64,000 bases of DNA from Rubrivivax sp. (GTDB taxonomy: Bacteria; Pseudomonadota; Gammaproteobacteria; Burkholderiales; Burkholderiaceae_C), in assembly GCA_027484825.1 (NCBI GenBank), contig JAIXSE010000016.1:62001-126000 (forward strand), written 5' to 3'. The position numbers and the translations under genes were made by a program. Positions 52,922-61,181 of the stretch are shown piece by piece. The stretch's first letter is position 1; each line of letters starts with the position of its first letter. The notes beneath the pieces were generated by a model that did no database searches, had not been told where the DNA came from, and was given only the letters and a program-made list of their open reading frames with translations.

Positions 52922-53791
52922 ATGTCCCTGCTGGCGCTCGAAAGCCTGCGGCTGGATGCCGGCCCCCGCTGCCTCATCCAGCCCCTGTCCCTGCAGATCA
53001 ACGCCGGAGAACAGATCGCCCTGATCGGCCCCTCCGGCGCCGGCAAGACCTCCCTGCTGCACGCCCTGGCCCTGGCCCTGCGCCCCAGCAGCGGACGTCT
53101 GGTCCTGAGCCAGCAGGACGCATGGTCCCTCTCCCACAGCGCCCGCCATCAACTGCGCCGCCAGCTGATGCTGGCTCCCCAGCATCCGCCCCTGCCACCG
53201 CGCCAGCGCGTGGCCGTGGCCGTGCTCGCCGGCCAGTTGCCCGGCGCCAGCCTCGCCCGCAGCCTGCGCATGCTGTTCAGCCCCTCCGCCGAGCAGGCCC
53301 GCCAGGCCCACGACGCCCTGGCGGCCCTGGAACTGGGCGACCGGCTCTGGTCTCGCGTGGATCAGCTCTCCGGCGGCGAGCGGCAACGCGTGGCGCTGGC
53401 CCGGCTGCTGGTGTCGCAGGCACCCCTGTGGCTGGTGGATGAGCCACTCTCCGCGCTCGACCCGCAACGCGCTCAGCGCAGCCTCGGCGTGCTGCAGCAA
53501 GCCGCGCGCCAGTCGCAGCGCACCCTCGTGTGCAGCCTGCATCAGGTGGAACTGGCGCGTTCGCTGTTCCCCCGCATCGTCGCGCTGCGCGACGGCCGGC
53601 TCTTTTACGACGGGCCGCCCGAGGGCCTGGACGATGCCACCGTGGCCGCGCTCTATGCCGGCGACGAGACCGTGATGCCGCCCACGCCCATCCGTGGTCA
53701 CGATGCCGACGGCGGTCCCCGCGAGATCGATGGCGCCCCGGGTGTCGATCGTCCCGCGCCGGCGCCAGCCCCCCAACTGATCTGCCGATGA
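52922..53791 (+). CDS. ABC transporter ATP-binding protein (PhnC-like)
   Basis: A 289-residue cytoplasmic ATPase: Walker A GPSGAGKTSLLHALALAL, Q loop LMLAPQHPPLPPRQRV, signature LSGGERQRVALARLL, Walker B LWLVDEPLSALD, and H loop SLHQVELAR. The family matches PhnC-type importers. The ~35 C-terminal residues after YAGDE are a Pro/Ala-rich tail. It starts six bases after the binding-protein stop and overlaps the permease start by four bases, so the three genes form one operon. Confidence 0.92.
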   Translation: MSLLALESLRLDAGPRCLIQPLSLQINAGEQIALIGPSGAGKTSLLHALALALRPSSGRLVLSQQDAWSLSHSARHQLRRQLMLAPQHPPLPPRQRVAVAVLAGQLPGASLARSLRMLFSPSAEQARQAHDALAALELGDRLWSRVDQLSGGERQRVALARLLVSQAPLWLVDEPLSALDPQRAQRSLGVLQQAARQSQRTLVCSLHQVELARSLFPRIVALRDGRLFYDGPPEGLDDATVAALYAGDETVMPPTPIRGHDADGGPREIDGAPGVDRPAPAPAPQLICR

Positions 53792-55428
53792 GCAATCCGG
53801 CTGCCCTGTCCGCCCCGCCACCCTGGCAGCGCGATCCGCTGGCGCTGCGGCGCCTGACCCTGGCGGTGACGCTGCTGGTGCTGCTGTGGCCGCTGCTGGT
53901 GCTGTGCGAGTTCCGGCCCTGGGAATTGCTGGAGCCGCGCAGCCTGCGGGCCACTGGCCGCTTCCTGGTCCAGTTCCTGACGCCGCGAGTGGATGCGGAA
54001 TTCCTGATCATGGTGGCCGGGGACACTTGGCGGACCGTGGCCATGGCGTCGGCCGGCCTGGCATTGGCCTGGATCATTGCGATTCCCATGGCGCTGCTGG
54101 GCACCGCGCGTTTGTCCGTCTCGGCGCTGACCGGACGCATGGGCACCTGGCCGGCCGCGCTGCGGTTTGTGGTGCGGGGCGTGCTCGTCATCCTGCGCTC
54201 GGTGCCGGAGCTGGTGTGGGCGCTGATGCTGGTGCGTGTGATCGGCCTGGGTCCCGGCGCCGGGGTGCTGGCCATCGCGCTGACCTACGGCGGCATGCTG
54301 GGCAAGGTCTACGCCGAGATCCTGGAGAGCGCCGACGGCGCGCCCACACGCGCCTTGCTGCGCAACGGTGCTGGCCGGCTTCAGGCCTTTTTCTTCGGCA
54401 CGCTGCCGGGCTGCGCGGACGAGCTGGTCAGCTACACCGTCTACCGCTGGGAATGCGCCATCCGGACGTCGGTGGTGCTGGGCTTTGTCGGCGCGGGTGG
54501 CCTGGGGCAGCAGCTCGACAATGCCAACAAGATGCTGGCCGGCAACGAGGTCATCACGCTGCTGCTGGTGTTCGTGGCCCTGGTGGCCGCAGCGGATCGG
54601 GTCAGCGCCTGGCTGCGGCCCAGCCGCCGCGGGCAGGAAGAGGGCGAGGGCGGCCGCGAGCGGCCCGCGCCGCGCTGGGGCCTGTGGGCGCTGCTGCTGG
54701 CGCTGGCCGCCATGTTTGTGGCCAGCTTCGCCACGCTGCCGATGCATTGGGGCGAATGGCTGAGCTGGCAGGCGTTTCAGCAGATGGGCGCCTTCCTGGC
54801 CGAATTCTTCCCGCCGCAATGGGCGCCGGACTTCCTGCAGCGGGTGGGGCAGGGCGCCCTGGAGACGCTGGCCATGTCCGCCTTGGGCAGCCTGCTGGCA
54901 GCAGTGGCCGGTCTGGCGCTGGCGCTGGTGGCCAGCCGGCCGTCGGGCCTGCTGCGCATCGGGGCGCGCATGGCGCTCAACGTGCTGCGCAGCGTGCCGG
55001 AGCTGGTGTGGGCGTCGCTGCTGCTGATCTCTGCCGGTCTGGGCCCGATGCCCGGCACGCTGGCGCTCGCCCTTCACACCACGGGCGTTCTGGGCCGCCT
55101 GATGGCCGAAGCGCTGGAGAACGCGCCGTCGGCCAACGCGTTGGCGCTGCGCTGGGCGGGGGCGTCTCGCTGGCAGGTGTTCCTGTATGCCACGCTGCCG
55201 CAGGCGGCGCCGCAACTGCTCAGCTACAGTCTCTACCGCTGGGAAAACAACATCCGCGCCGCGACGGTGCTGGGCGTGGTCGGTGCCGGTGGGCTGGGGC
55301 AGATGCTGACCGTGCATCTGGGGCTTTTCCAGATGCGCGAAACCGGCACGGTGGTGCTGGCGATGCTGCTGCTGGTGATGGTGGTGGATGCCTGCTCTTA
55401 TGCGGCGCGGCGCCAACTGAATCGATGA
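53788..55428 (+). CDS. ABC transporter permease, two fused PhnE-like domains
   Basis: A 546-residue inner-membrane protein made of two homologous permease halves. Each half has the same landmark series: LRSVPELVWALMLVRVIGLGP / LRSVPELVWASLLLISAGLGP, then YAEILESADGAPTRALLRNGAG / MAEALENAPSANALALRWAGAS (EAA coupling loop), then YTVYRWECAIRTSVVLGFVGAGGLGQ / YSLYRWENNIRAATVLGVVGAGGLGQ. PhnE permeases normally are ~260-290 residues and work as homodimers, so this gene encodes the full transmembrane unit in one chain. A charged linker (RRGQEEGEGGRERPAPR) joins the halves at about residue 275-295. Confidence 0.9.
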   Translation: MSNPAALSAPPPWQRDPLALRRLTLAVTLLVLLWPLLVLCEFRPWELLEPRSLRATGRFLVQFLTPRVDAEFLIMVAGDTWRTVAMASAGLALAWIIAIPMALLGTARLSVSALTGRMGTWPAALRFVVRGVLVILRSVPELVWALMLVRVIGLGPGAGVLAIALTYGGMLGKVYAEILESADGAPTRALLRNGAGRLQAFFFGTLPGCADELVSYTVYRWECAIRTSVVLGFVGAGGLGQQLDNANKMLAGNEVITLLLVFVALVAAADRVSAWLRPSRRGQEEGEGGRERPAPRWGLWALLLALAAMFVASFATLPMHWGEWLSWQAFQQMGAFLAEFFPPQWAPDFLQRVGQGALETLAMSALGSLLAAVAGLALALVASRPSGLLRIGARMALNVLRSVPELVWASLLLISAGLGPMPGTLALALHTTGVLGRLMAEALENAPSANALALRWAGASRWQVFLYATLPQAAPQLLSYSLYRWENNIRAATVLGVVGAGGLGQMLTVHLGLFQMRETGTVVLAMLLLVMVVDACSYAARRQLNR

Positions 55429-55556
55429 GGCACGACGTGGGCCACCTACTCACGCAGGGGTGCTCGGGCTGCCGGCCACCCGCTGGAGGGCGCGGCAGGG
55501 CCTCTTGCTCACGCGAGGGGTCGGTATCGCCGGCTGCTTGAAGGAGAACGATCACC

Positions 55557-56129
55557 ATGGACGCAATGACCCTGTTGCATGGCCGCGCATCGGTCGGCCC
55601 CAAGCATCTGGTGGAGCCGGGACCCGATGAGGCTCAGCTTCGGCTGATGCTGGAAGCCGCGCTGCATGCGCCGGACCATGGCGAACTGGTGCCCTATCGC
55701 TTCAAGGTGGTGAGCGGTGAGGCGCGCCAGGCAATGTCCCGGCTGTTCGGCGAAGCGGCCCGGCGCGCCGGCAAGGACGACACTGGAGTGGCTCTAGACG
55801 AAGAACGCGCGCTGCTGCCGCCGGTGACGGTGGCCGTGGTCGCCCGGCTGGACCTGGGGCATCCGCAGGTGCCTGCGCATGAACAGTGGATCGCCTTGGG
55901 GGGCGCGCTTGCGAACTTCCTCAATGCGGCGCACGCGCTGGGGTTCGGCGGCAAGATGCTGTCCGGGGCGAAGGCGCGTGACCCGGGTCTGGTGGCCGCT
56001 TTCTGTGATCCGGGGGAGACCCTGGTGGGGTGGATTGCGCTGGGTACGCCGGCGCGGGCGGCCAAGTCCCGACCGGCCAAGCGCGGGGCGGCACTGGCGC
56101 TGACGGCGTGGCAGCCGCCAGGGGCATGA
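55557..56129 (+). CDS. YdjA-type nitroreductase
   Basis: A 190-residue FMN flavoprotein of the minimal nitroreductase group. Visible are LLHGRASVGPKHLVEPGPDEAQLRLMLEAALHAPDHGELVPYRFKVV (FMN-binding start), ALGGALANFLNAAHALGFGGKMLSG and PGETLVGWIALGTPARAAKSRPA at the C-terminus. The aligned E. coli protein YdjA lies just upstream of selD in its genome, so a nitroreductase of this subfamily beside the selenium genes here may be meaningful. Its native substrate is unknown. It follows the permease by 128 bases and converges on the secreted-protein gene at 56146. Confidence 0.87.
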   Translation: MDAMTLLHGRASVGPKHLVEPGPDEAQLRLMLEAALHAPDHGELVPYRFKVVSGEARQAMSRLFGEAARRAGKDDTGVALDEERALLPPVTVAVVARLDLGHPQVPAHEQWIALGGALANFLNAAHALGFGGKMLSGAKARDPGLVAAFCDPGETLVGWIALGTPARAAKSRPAKRGAALALTAWQPPGA

Positions 56130-56145
56130 GCTGGGCGGACCTGGC

Positions 56146-56700
56146 TTACTGCTGCTCAACGCCGGGGATGCGTCCGTCCCTCATCTTGAACGGCTTCGAA
56201 ATCAGACAAAGTGCTTCGGCGTCGATGAAGACAGGGAGCACCAAGCGCATGACTGCTGAAGCGCCTGTCATGACCTGCCGCTGGAACAAGCTGCGCCGCA
56301 CATGAACGGTGGAGCCGGGCTTGATGACCGCGACGTCGGCGGGTTCGGGATCGTGCTCAATCGCTCCGATGAGAGGTTTCCAAGAGCCATTGAGATCTCG
56401 GAACTCAATGAAGGAGTGGATGCGATCGACCCAAAAATCGGCCGCCTCTCTGTTGCCTTTGATCTTGAGCGCTTCACCGGTTGCCTGGTTGCTGATGCGG
56501 AACTCCCCTGAAACAAAACCGTCAGGCGAGATGAGGGTTTTGGTCAGCTGAATGTTGACATCGGAAAACGGTGGTGTTCCAGCACTAAAGCAGAATTTGT
56601 AGTTGTCTGGTGCTGCGAAGGCGAACCAAGGCGAAAAAGCAATTGCTGCTGCTACGAGATGCCTGGATCGGGCGAAGCGTTGGAATAGATTGATGAGCAT
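56146..56700 (-). CDS. Secreted protein of unknown function, paralogue A
   Basis: A 184-residue protein with a signal peptide (cleavage near PWFAFAAPD). The mature part shares, in order, the features of its neighbour at 56740: a Cys near the start, PP(F/Y)SD(V/I)(N/D)I(Q/R)LTKTLISP-x-G-x-VSG-x-FR(I/V)S, K(I)-x-G, FWVDR, EFR(D)LNG, VIKPGS, LF-RQ, and IPGV(E/K)QQ at the end. I recognise no known family. It reads in the same direction as its paralogue and could be co-transcribed with it. Confidence 0.7.
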   Translation of the reverse strand: MLINLFQRFARSRHLVAAAIAFSPWFAFAAPDNYKFCFSAGTPPFSDVNIQLTKTLISPDGFVSGEFRISNQATGEALKIKGNREAADFWVDRIHSFIEFRDLNGSWKPLIGAIEHDPEPADVAVIKPGSTVHVRRSLFQRQVMTGASAVMRLVLPVFIDAEALCLISKPFKMRDGRIPGVEQQ

Positions 56701-56739
56701 AAGGCCGTTCCTTCGTCAAAGTGACGCCTGACGCCGAGG

Positions 56740-57306
56740 TCAGCGCTTGACTTGCTGCTGCTTGACTCCGGGGATAGCACCGTCGCTCATCTTGAACTGG
56801 GTTGAATTCAGGCATACGGTTTGAGTACCTATGATCACATCGAGCGCTAAACGCATATCTGCTGATGCGTCCTTCATTTCCTGACGTGGGAACAAGTCGC
56901 GGTGCAGTTCAAATGAGGAGCCGGGCTTGACGATGGTGAAGTCGTTGGCCTTCTCGGACTGAAAGCGAAGCAGGAAGTAGCTATCCCAAACGCCATTTAA
57001 ATTGCGAAACTCGAGTTTTGAAAATGGTCGGTCCACCCAGAATTCAGATTTGTACCAGGAGCCCTGAATTTTGATTTCCCTGTCTGACCCATGATGGCTG
57101 ACACGAAAGACTCCTGAAACAAGACCGCTCGGCGATATGAGAGTTTTAGTCAACCGGATGTCGATGTCGGAATAAGGCGGATGTCCTGCATCCAAGCACA
57201 CTGGGTGAGTATGCGGATCCGCGAAAGCGGAGCAGGGCGCAAGGGCGACCCATGCTGGCAGGAAGCACCTTAAGACAAATGCACGTCGGAACAGGTCAGT
57301 GGCCAT
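56740..57306 (-). CDS. Secreted protein of unknown function, paralogue B
   Basis: A 188-residue protein read from the ATG at 57306, with a signal peptide ending near APCSAFADP. It has the same block order as the protein at 56146 (LTKTLISPSGLVSGVFRVS, EFWVDRPFSKLEFRNLNG, IVKPGSSFELHRDLFPRQE, IPGVKQQ). The two are clearly a tandem duplication that has diverged. Its start codon overlaps the last bases of the LysR gene by eleven bases, so it may be translated from the LysR transcript. The function is unknown. Confidence 0.7.
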   Translation of the reverse strand: MATDLFRRAFVLRCFLPAWVALAPCSAFADPHTHPVCLDAGHPPYSDIDIRLTKTLISPSGLVSGVFRVSHHGSDREIKIQGSWYKSEFWVDRPFSKLEFRNLNGVWDSYFLLRFQSEKANDFTIVKPGSSFELHRDLFPRQEMKDASADMRLALDVIIGTQTVCLNSTQFKMSDGAIPGVKQQQVKR

Positions 57307-58252
57307 GAGGCCCTCCAGCGCTATCACACCCCAGGAAACTCGCCGCATGTCCGCGCGCTCGAAACTCATGCACGACGTGATCCACGAACACCCGCACCTT
57401 CGCCGGTAGTAGCCGGCGGCTGGCGTAGTAGATGCTCAGCGGCAGGCCGTTGCCCCACCATTCGGGCAGCACCTGCACGACCTCTCCACTGCGCACCAGG
57501 GGCCGCGCATGCGGCGCCGACATCAGCGCCACGCCCATGCCGGCGGCGGCGGCTTTGCCCATGGCCTCCGGGTCGTCGAGCACGATCACTGGCCGCACCT
57601 CCGCGACCACGGAGCTGCCGTCCGCATGGGTGAGCGTCCACGGCATCAGCCGCCCGGTGCGGAGCGACCGGCGGACCACACCCCGATGACGCACCAGGTC
57701 TTCGGGCGTCTGCGGCACCGGATGCCGCTCCAGATAACCCGGTGAGGCCACCAGCACAAAACGCAGCTGCGCCAGCTCCCGCGAAATCAGGCCATCGGTG
57801 AGCTCGATGCCGCCGCCCACAGCCACGTCAAACCCTTCCGCCACCAGCTCCACCTGCCGATTCGCGAAGTGCAGGTCCGGCACGATGTCCGGGTAGCGCT
57901 CCAGAAAGCTGTCCAGCATCGGCAGTACATATTCGCGGCCCACCATCGGCGCCAGCGCCACCTTCAGTGGGCCTGCGGGCTGCCCGGCGCCTTGCCGAAG
58001 GTCTGCCAGCGCGTCGCCGATCTCGCCCCAGGGCAGACGCACCTGGGCGTACAGCCGTTCTCCGTCCGTGGTCAGCGCCAGGCTGCGCGTGCTGCGCTGA
58101 AACAAGCGCAGCCCCATGCGGGCCTCGAACTGCGCGACGCTCTTGCTGACGGCTGCGGGCGTCAGTCCCAGCCGCCGTCCGGCTGCGGAAAAACTGCCCT
58201 CATCCGCAGCGGCGATGAAGGCGTCCAGATGGCTGCGGAGGTCGGTCAGCAT
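57296..58252 (-). CDS. LysR-family transcriptional regulator
   Basis: A 318-residue DNA-binding regulator. The N-terminal winged helix is complete (FIAAADEGSFSAAGRRLGLTPAAVSKSVAQFEARMGLRLFQRSTRSLALT) and is followed by a LysR substrate-binding domain with AGPLKVALAPMVGREYVLPMLDSFLERYPDI and the second-lobe region FVLVASPGYLERHPVPQTPEDL. It is transcribed divergently from the SDR oxidoreductase at 58371, the classic arrangement for a LysR regulator and its target. The effector cannot be told from sequence. Confidence 0.92.
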   Translation of the reverse strand: MLTDLRSHLDAFIAAADEGSFSAAGRRLGLTPAAVSKSVAQFEARMGLRLFQRSTRSLALTTDGERLYAQVRLPWGEIGDALADLRQGAGQPAGPLKVALAPMVGREYVLPMLDSFLERYPDIVPDLHFANRQVELVAEGFDVAVGGGIELTDGLISRELAQLRFVLVASPGYLERHPVPQTPEDLVRHRGVVRRSLRTGRLMPWTLTHADGSSVVAEVRPVIVLDDPEAMGKAAAAGMGVALMSAPHARPLVRSGEVVQVLPEWWGNGLPLSIYYASRRLLPAKVRVFVDHVVHEFRARGHAASFLGCDSAGGPHGH

Positions 58253-58370
58253 GGTTGCAGCTTATCCGAATGGTTGAAAGTGATCGAGCAGATTGATGAC
58301 TACACCAATCAGCTGGTGCCGACCACACTGTGATCACTGATTCACTCAACCCTTCGGAAAGCAACCCATC
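58253..58370. promoter_or_regulatory. Divergent regulatory region LysR / SDR
   Basis: The 118 bases between the two start codons must contain both promoters and the LysR operator. A short palindrome GTGATCAC (about 58331-58338) and several A/T-rich TNA-type elements (gattgatgactacaccaatc, about 58292-58311) are candidate sites; I cannot assign them with certainty. Confidence 0.4.
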
Positions 58371-59123
58371 ATGACCACTTCCCACACTCCTTTGCTTGGC
58401 CAAGTCGCCTTCATCCACGGCGGTTCACGCGGCATTGGCGCTGCCACGGCGCGTCGCCTGGCCCGCGACGGTGCCGTCGTCGCCATCGGATACGCCGCCT
58501 CTGCCAGCGCCGCACAGGCGTTGGTGGATGAGATCGTCACAGCAGGCGGCCAGGCCGTCGCGGTAAAGGCGGATGCGACCGACGCCGCTGCGCTGACCGC
58601 AGCCATTGATCAAGTGGCTGAGCGTTTTGGCCGGCTGGACATCCTCGTTAATAGCGCCGGCGTGCTGCACACTGGGCCCTTCGAGACCTTCTCGCTGGAC
58701 GACTTCGACCGCACGCTGGCGGTGAATGTGCGCTCGGTGTTTGTGGCGTCGCAAGCAGCGGCGCGGCATATGAAGACCGGTGGCCGCATCATCAACATTG
58801 GCAGCACCAATGCCCAGCGCATGCCCTTCGTCGGCGGCGCGGCCTATGCCATGAGCAAGTCGGCGCTGGTCGGGCTGGTCAAGGGCATGGCGCGTGACCT
58901 GGGGCCGCGCGGCATCACGGTCAACAACGTGGCGCCGGGGCCGGTGGATACGGACATGAATCCGGAAGCCGGTGAGTTCGGTGCCGCGCTGCACGACCTG
59001 ATGGCCTTGCGCCGTCACGCCAAGGTGGAGGAGATCGCCGGCATGGTGGCCTACCTGGCGAGTGCCGAAGCGGGTTTTGTCACCGGGGCCGATCTGCTGA
59101 TTGACGGGGGTTTCGCGGCCTGA
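58371..59123 (+). CDS. SDR-family oxidoreductase (FabG-like)
   Basis: A 250-residue NAD(P)H-dependent short-chain dehydrogenase. The cofactor site is FIHGGSRGIGAATARRLARDG. NSAGVLH (NNAG equivalent) follows, then the catalytic Ser-Tyr-Lys as NIGSTNAQ and YAMSKSALVGLVKGMARDLGPRGITVNNVAPGPVDTDM. The C-terminal SAEAGFVTGADLLIDGGFAA is typical of FabG-like enzymes. The substrate is unknown; it is the likely target of the divergent LysR regulator. Start ATG at 58371. Confidence 0.92.
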   Translation: MTTSHTPLLGQVAFIHGGSRGIGAATARRLARDGAVVAIGYAASASAAQALVDEIVTAGGQAVAVKADATDAAALTAAIDQVAERFGRLDILVNSAGVLHTGPFETFSLDDFDRTLAVNVRSVFVASQAAARHMKTGGRIINIGSTNAQRMPFVGGAAYAMSKSALVGLVKGMARDLGPRGITVNNVAPGPVDTDMNPEAGEFGAALHDLMALRRHAKVEEIAGMVAYLASAEAGFVTGADLLIDGGFAA

Positions 59124-59192
59124 GCCTTGAAAGGAGAGTCGGCAAGCCCGGTGGGGACCTCTGCCGATCTCCTGCCCGACGGGCGGCGTTGC

Positions 59193-59867
59193 TCAGTGCG
59201 CGTGGGCCAGGTCGAGGGCTTCGACCATGGCCTTGCCAATGGCCTCACTGGACTTCGGGTTCTGGCCCGTGATCAAGTGGCCGTCACGCTCGACATGCGA
59301 GAGCATGGGCAGCAGCGCCGAATGGAAGTCGGCGCCCTGATCCTTCATGGCGTCCTCGAGCAGGAACGGCACCTGGCCATGCAGGCCGGCCAGGCGTTCC
59401 TCCATGTTGGTGAAGCCGGTTACGCGGCGTCCCTTCAACAGGGGCGAGCCGTCGCGGCGGCGGACGTGCAGCAGTCCGGCCGGCCCGTGGCAAACCGCGG
59501 CGATGAGCTTGCCGTCGGCATCCTGGCGGGACAGCATCTCCTGCAGCGTGGCATCGGTGGCCAGGTCCACCAGCGGACCGTGCCCGCCGGGCAGGAAGAT
59601 GAGGTCGAACGATTCGTCCTTGACCGATGCCAGGGTGCGCGTGGTGTGCAGGGCGGACAGCGCAGAGGCCCACTCTTGGGCTTCCTTCTCGCTGGGTTGG
59701 GACTTCTCGTCGATGGGCACGGCACCACCGGCCGGCGACGCCACCGTCACCTCGACGCCGGCTTGCGTCAATGCCAGGTAGGGCACGGCGAATTCTTCGG
59801 CCCACAGACCGGTGGGATGGCCAGATGGGAGCTGACGGCAGCTGGTAGCGACAATGAGGGCGCGCAT
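59193..59867 (-). CDS. DJ-1/PfpI (Hsp31-like) class I glutamine amidotransferase-fold protein
   Basis: A 224-residue protein read from the ATG at 59867. It has the DJ-1/PfpI nucleophile elbow LIAAVCHGPAGLL, the acidic residue in LWAEEFAVPYLAL, and FLPGGHGPLVDLATDATLQ. The longer insert and the C-terminal ITGQNPKSSEAIGKAMVEAL place it near Hsp31/YhbO-like chaperone, glyoxalase III or deglycase proteins, whose exact activity is debated. It stands alone, convergent with the SDR gene 69 bases away. Confidence 0.88.
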   Translation of the reverse strand: MRALIVATSCRQLPSGHPTGLWAEEFAVPYLALTQAGVEVTVASPAGGAVPIDEKSQPSEKEAQEWASALSALHTTRTLASVKDESFDLIFLPGGHGPLVDLATDATLQEMLSRQDADGKLIAAVCHGPAGLLHVRRRDGSPLLKGRRVTGFTNMEERLAGLHGQVPFLLEDAMKDQGADFHSALLPMLSHVERDGHLITGQNPKSSEAIGKAMVEALDLAHAH

Positions 59868-60142
59868 GGGAAGGCTCCTGGAGGTGGAAGAGGGGATGGC
59901 GCCTGTTCGGCAAGCAGGGTGCCTGCCGCCATCCACGGGGTGCTTGCATCCGCCACAGCGCTTTTTCGAAAGCCCATTGCTGAGCAAGCCGCGCAGTACA
60001 AAGCTGGGTTGGGTGTCAGCGGGACTTGTTGCACGCGCCCACCCTATGACGCTCGCACTTGTCCCTGTGCCTGCCTCGACGCCGGTCCAGATCAATCGGC
60101 CAGACGCATAATTTGCGCCGTGTACGCTGACGACTCGAACTC

Positions 60143-60676
60143 ATGAAGACGATTGCCGATTTGCGCGCACAGATGATTGCGGCTCAAAAACTGACCGGGC
60201 AGTCGTCCCTGGACCGCAGGGCGCCGGCTCCGAAGGCGGTTCCTGCGCTGCTGGACGCCAAGTCGGCGATCAGTCGCTTCATCGCGGAAAACGGGGAGAG
60301 CGCTGACGCCTATCGCCTGCTCAGCATGGCGCAGGAATGCCTGTTGAACTACGCCGGAGCACGAAGCAGCTTTGAGAAGGCACTGTCGCTGTCCAATCAG
60401 CGCCATCCGAAGAATCTGAAGCATCTGGCGCTGCTGCGCGAGTACGAAGGCAAGTGGAATGAGCTTCCTTTGACTCCCGATGAACTGCTCCACCTGGGCG
60501 CGCATCTCACTAGCGCGCTCGCCACCCATGCCTGTGACCACACGCCCAAGCACACCAAGGCCTGGCTGGCGCAGTGTTCTCCCGGTCAGCAGGACCAGAA
60601 GCTGAAGGCGCTCCGCCACTGGGGCGGGTACTGCGACTGTGAGGTTCTCAGCAATGCTGTGCAAAGTGCCGCATGA
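60143..60676 (+). CDS. TPR-like protein with C-terminal DUF2695 domain
   Basis: A 177-residue cytoplasmic protein. Residues ~50-105 form two TPR-like helices (ESADAYRLLSMAQECLLNYAGARSSFEKALSLSNQRHPKN). The C-terminal ~65 residues match DUF2695: HACDHTPKHTKAWLAQCSPGQQDQKLKALRHWGGYCDCEVLSN, with a conserved CDHT and a CDCEV end that may bind metal. I know no function for DUF2695. The fusion with TPR is less common. The next gene begins 43 bases later. Confidence 0.75.
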   Translation: MKTIADLRAQMIAAQKLTGQSSLDRRAPAPKAVPALLDAKSAISRFIAENGESADAYRLLSMAQECLLNYAGARSSFEKALSLSNQRHPKNLKHLALLREYEGKWNELPLTPDELLHLGAHLTSALATHACDHTPKHTKAWLAQCSPGQQDQKLKALRHWGGYCDCEVLSNAVQSAA

Positions 60677-60719
60677 GGCTGCTCACACTTCCCAACCCAG
60701 GGCCAAGCGCTCCGCTCCG

Positions 60720-61163
60720 ATGATGAAACCTTTCCTCCTCGTGACTCTCCTGTTCACGGGCCGCGCGGCCCTGGCGGCCTCGAGTGTGATGTGGTTTTCG
60801 TGCCCTCCACAGCTGGACGGCACTGAGCAGCATGCCAGGCAGGTGCCCGAGGGCTGGGAGGCCACCGTGCAGGACGCGGGTCCCAAGCACATGCTCACGG
60901 GCTTCACCATCAATCTCGGGCCTGCCAGCAAATCGGACGGCACGATTTATGACGACGTGAAAGAAACCACCGATCGCAAAGGCAATGTGACGTCCCGGCT
61001 GATCTGGAACGTCAAGCCGCTGGAGGACGCATACGCCGTGTGCGCCTACACACGGACCTCGCTGGTGCTGACGCGATCCCTCAAGGGCTATTCAGAATGT
61101 GTGGCCACCAGCCGCCGCAGCAAAGACACCCAGTTCCAGATGGAAGAGGTTGTTTGCCGCTGA
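60720..61163 (+). CDS. STY0301-type secreted protein
   Basis: A 147-residue protein read from the ATG at 60720 (a second ATG follows directly). It has a signal peptide (FLLVTLLFTGRAALAAS), then VMWFSCPPQLDG, the core WEATVQDAGPKHMLTGFTINLGPAS, and WNVKPLEDAYAVCAYTRTSLVLTRSLKGYSECVAT with four Cys in the mature part. This layout fits the STY0301 family of periplasmic proteins of unknown function. It is in the same direction as the TPR-DUF2695 gene. Confidence 0.7.
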   Translation: MMKPFLLVTLLFTGRAALAASSVMWFSCPPQLDGTEQHARQVPEGWEATVQDAGPKHMLTGFTINLGPASKSDGTIYDDVKETTDRKGNVTSRLIWNVKPLEDAYAVCAYTRTSLVLTRSLKGYSECVATSRRSKDTQFQMEEVVCR

Positions 61164-61181
61164 GTCCTGCTCGCGGCCCCG

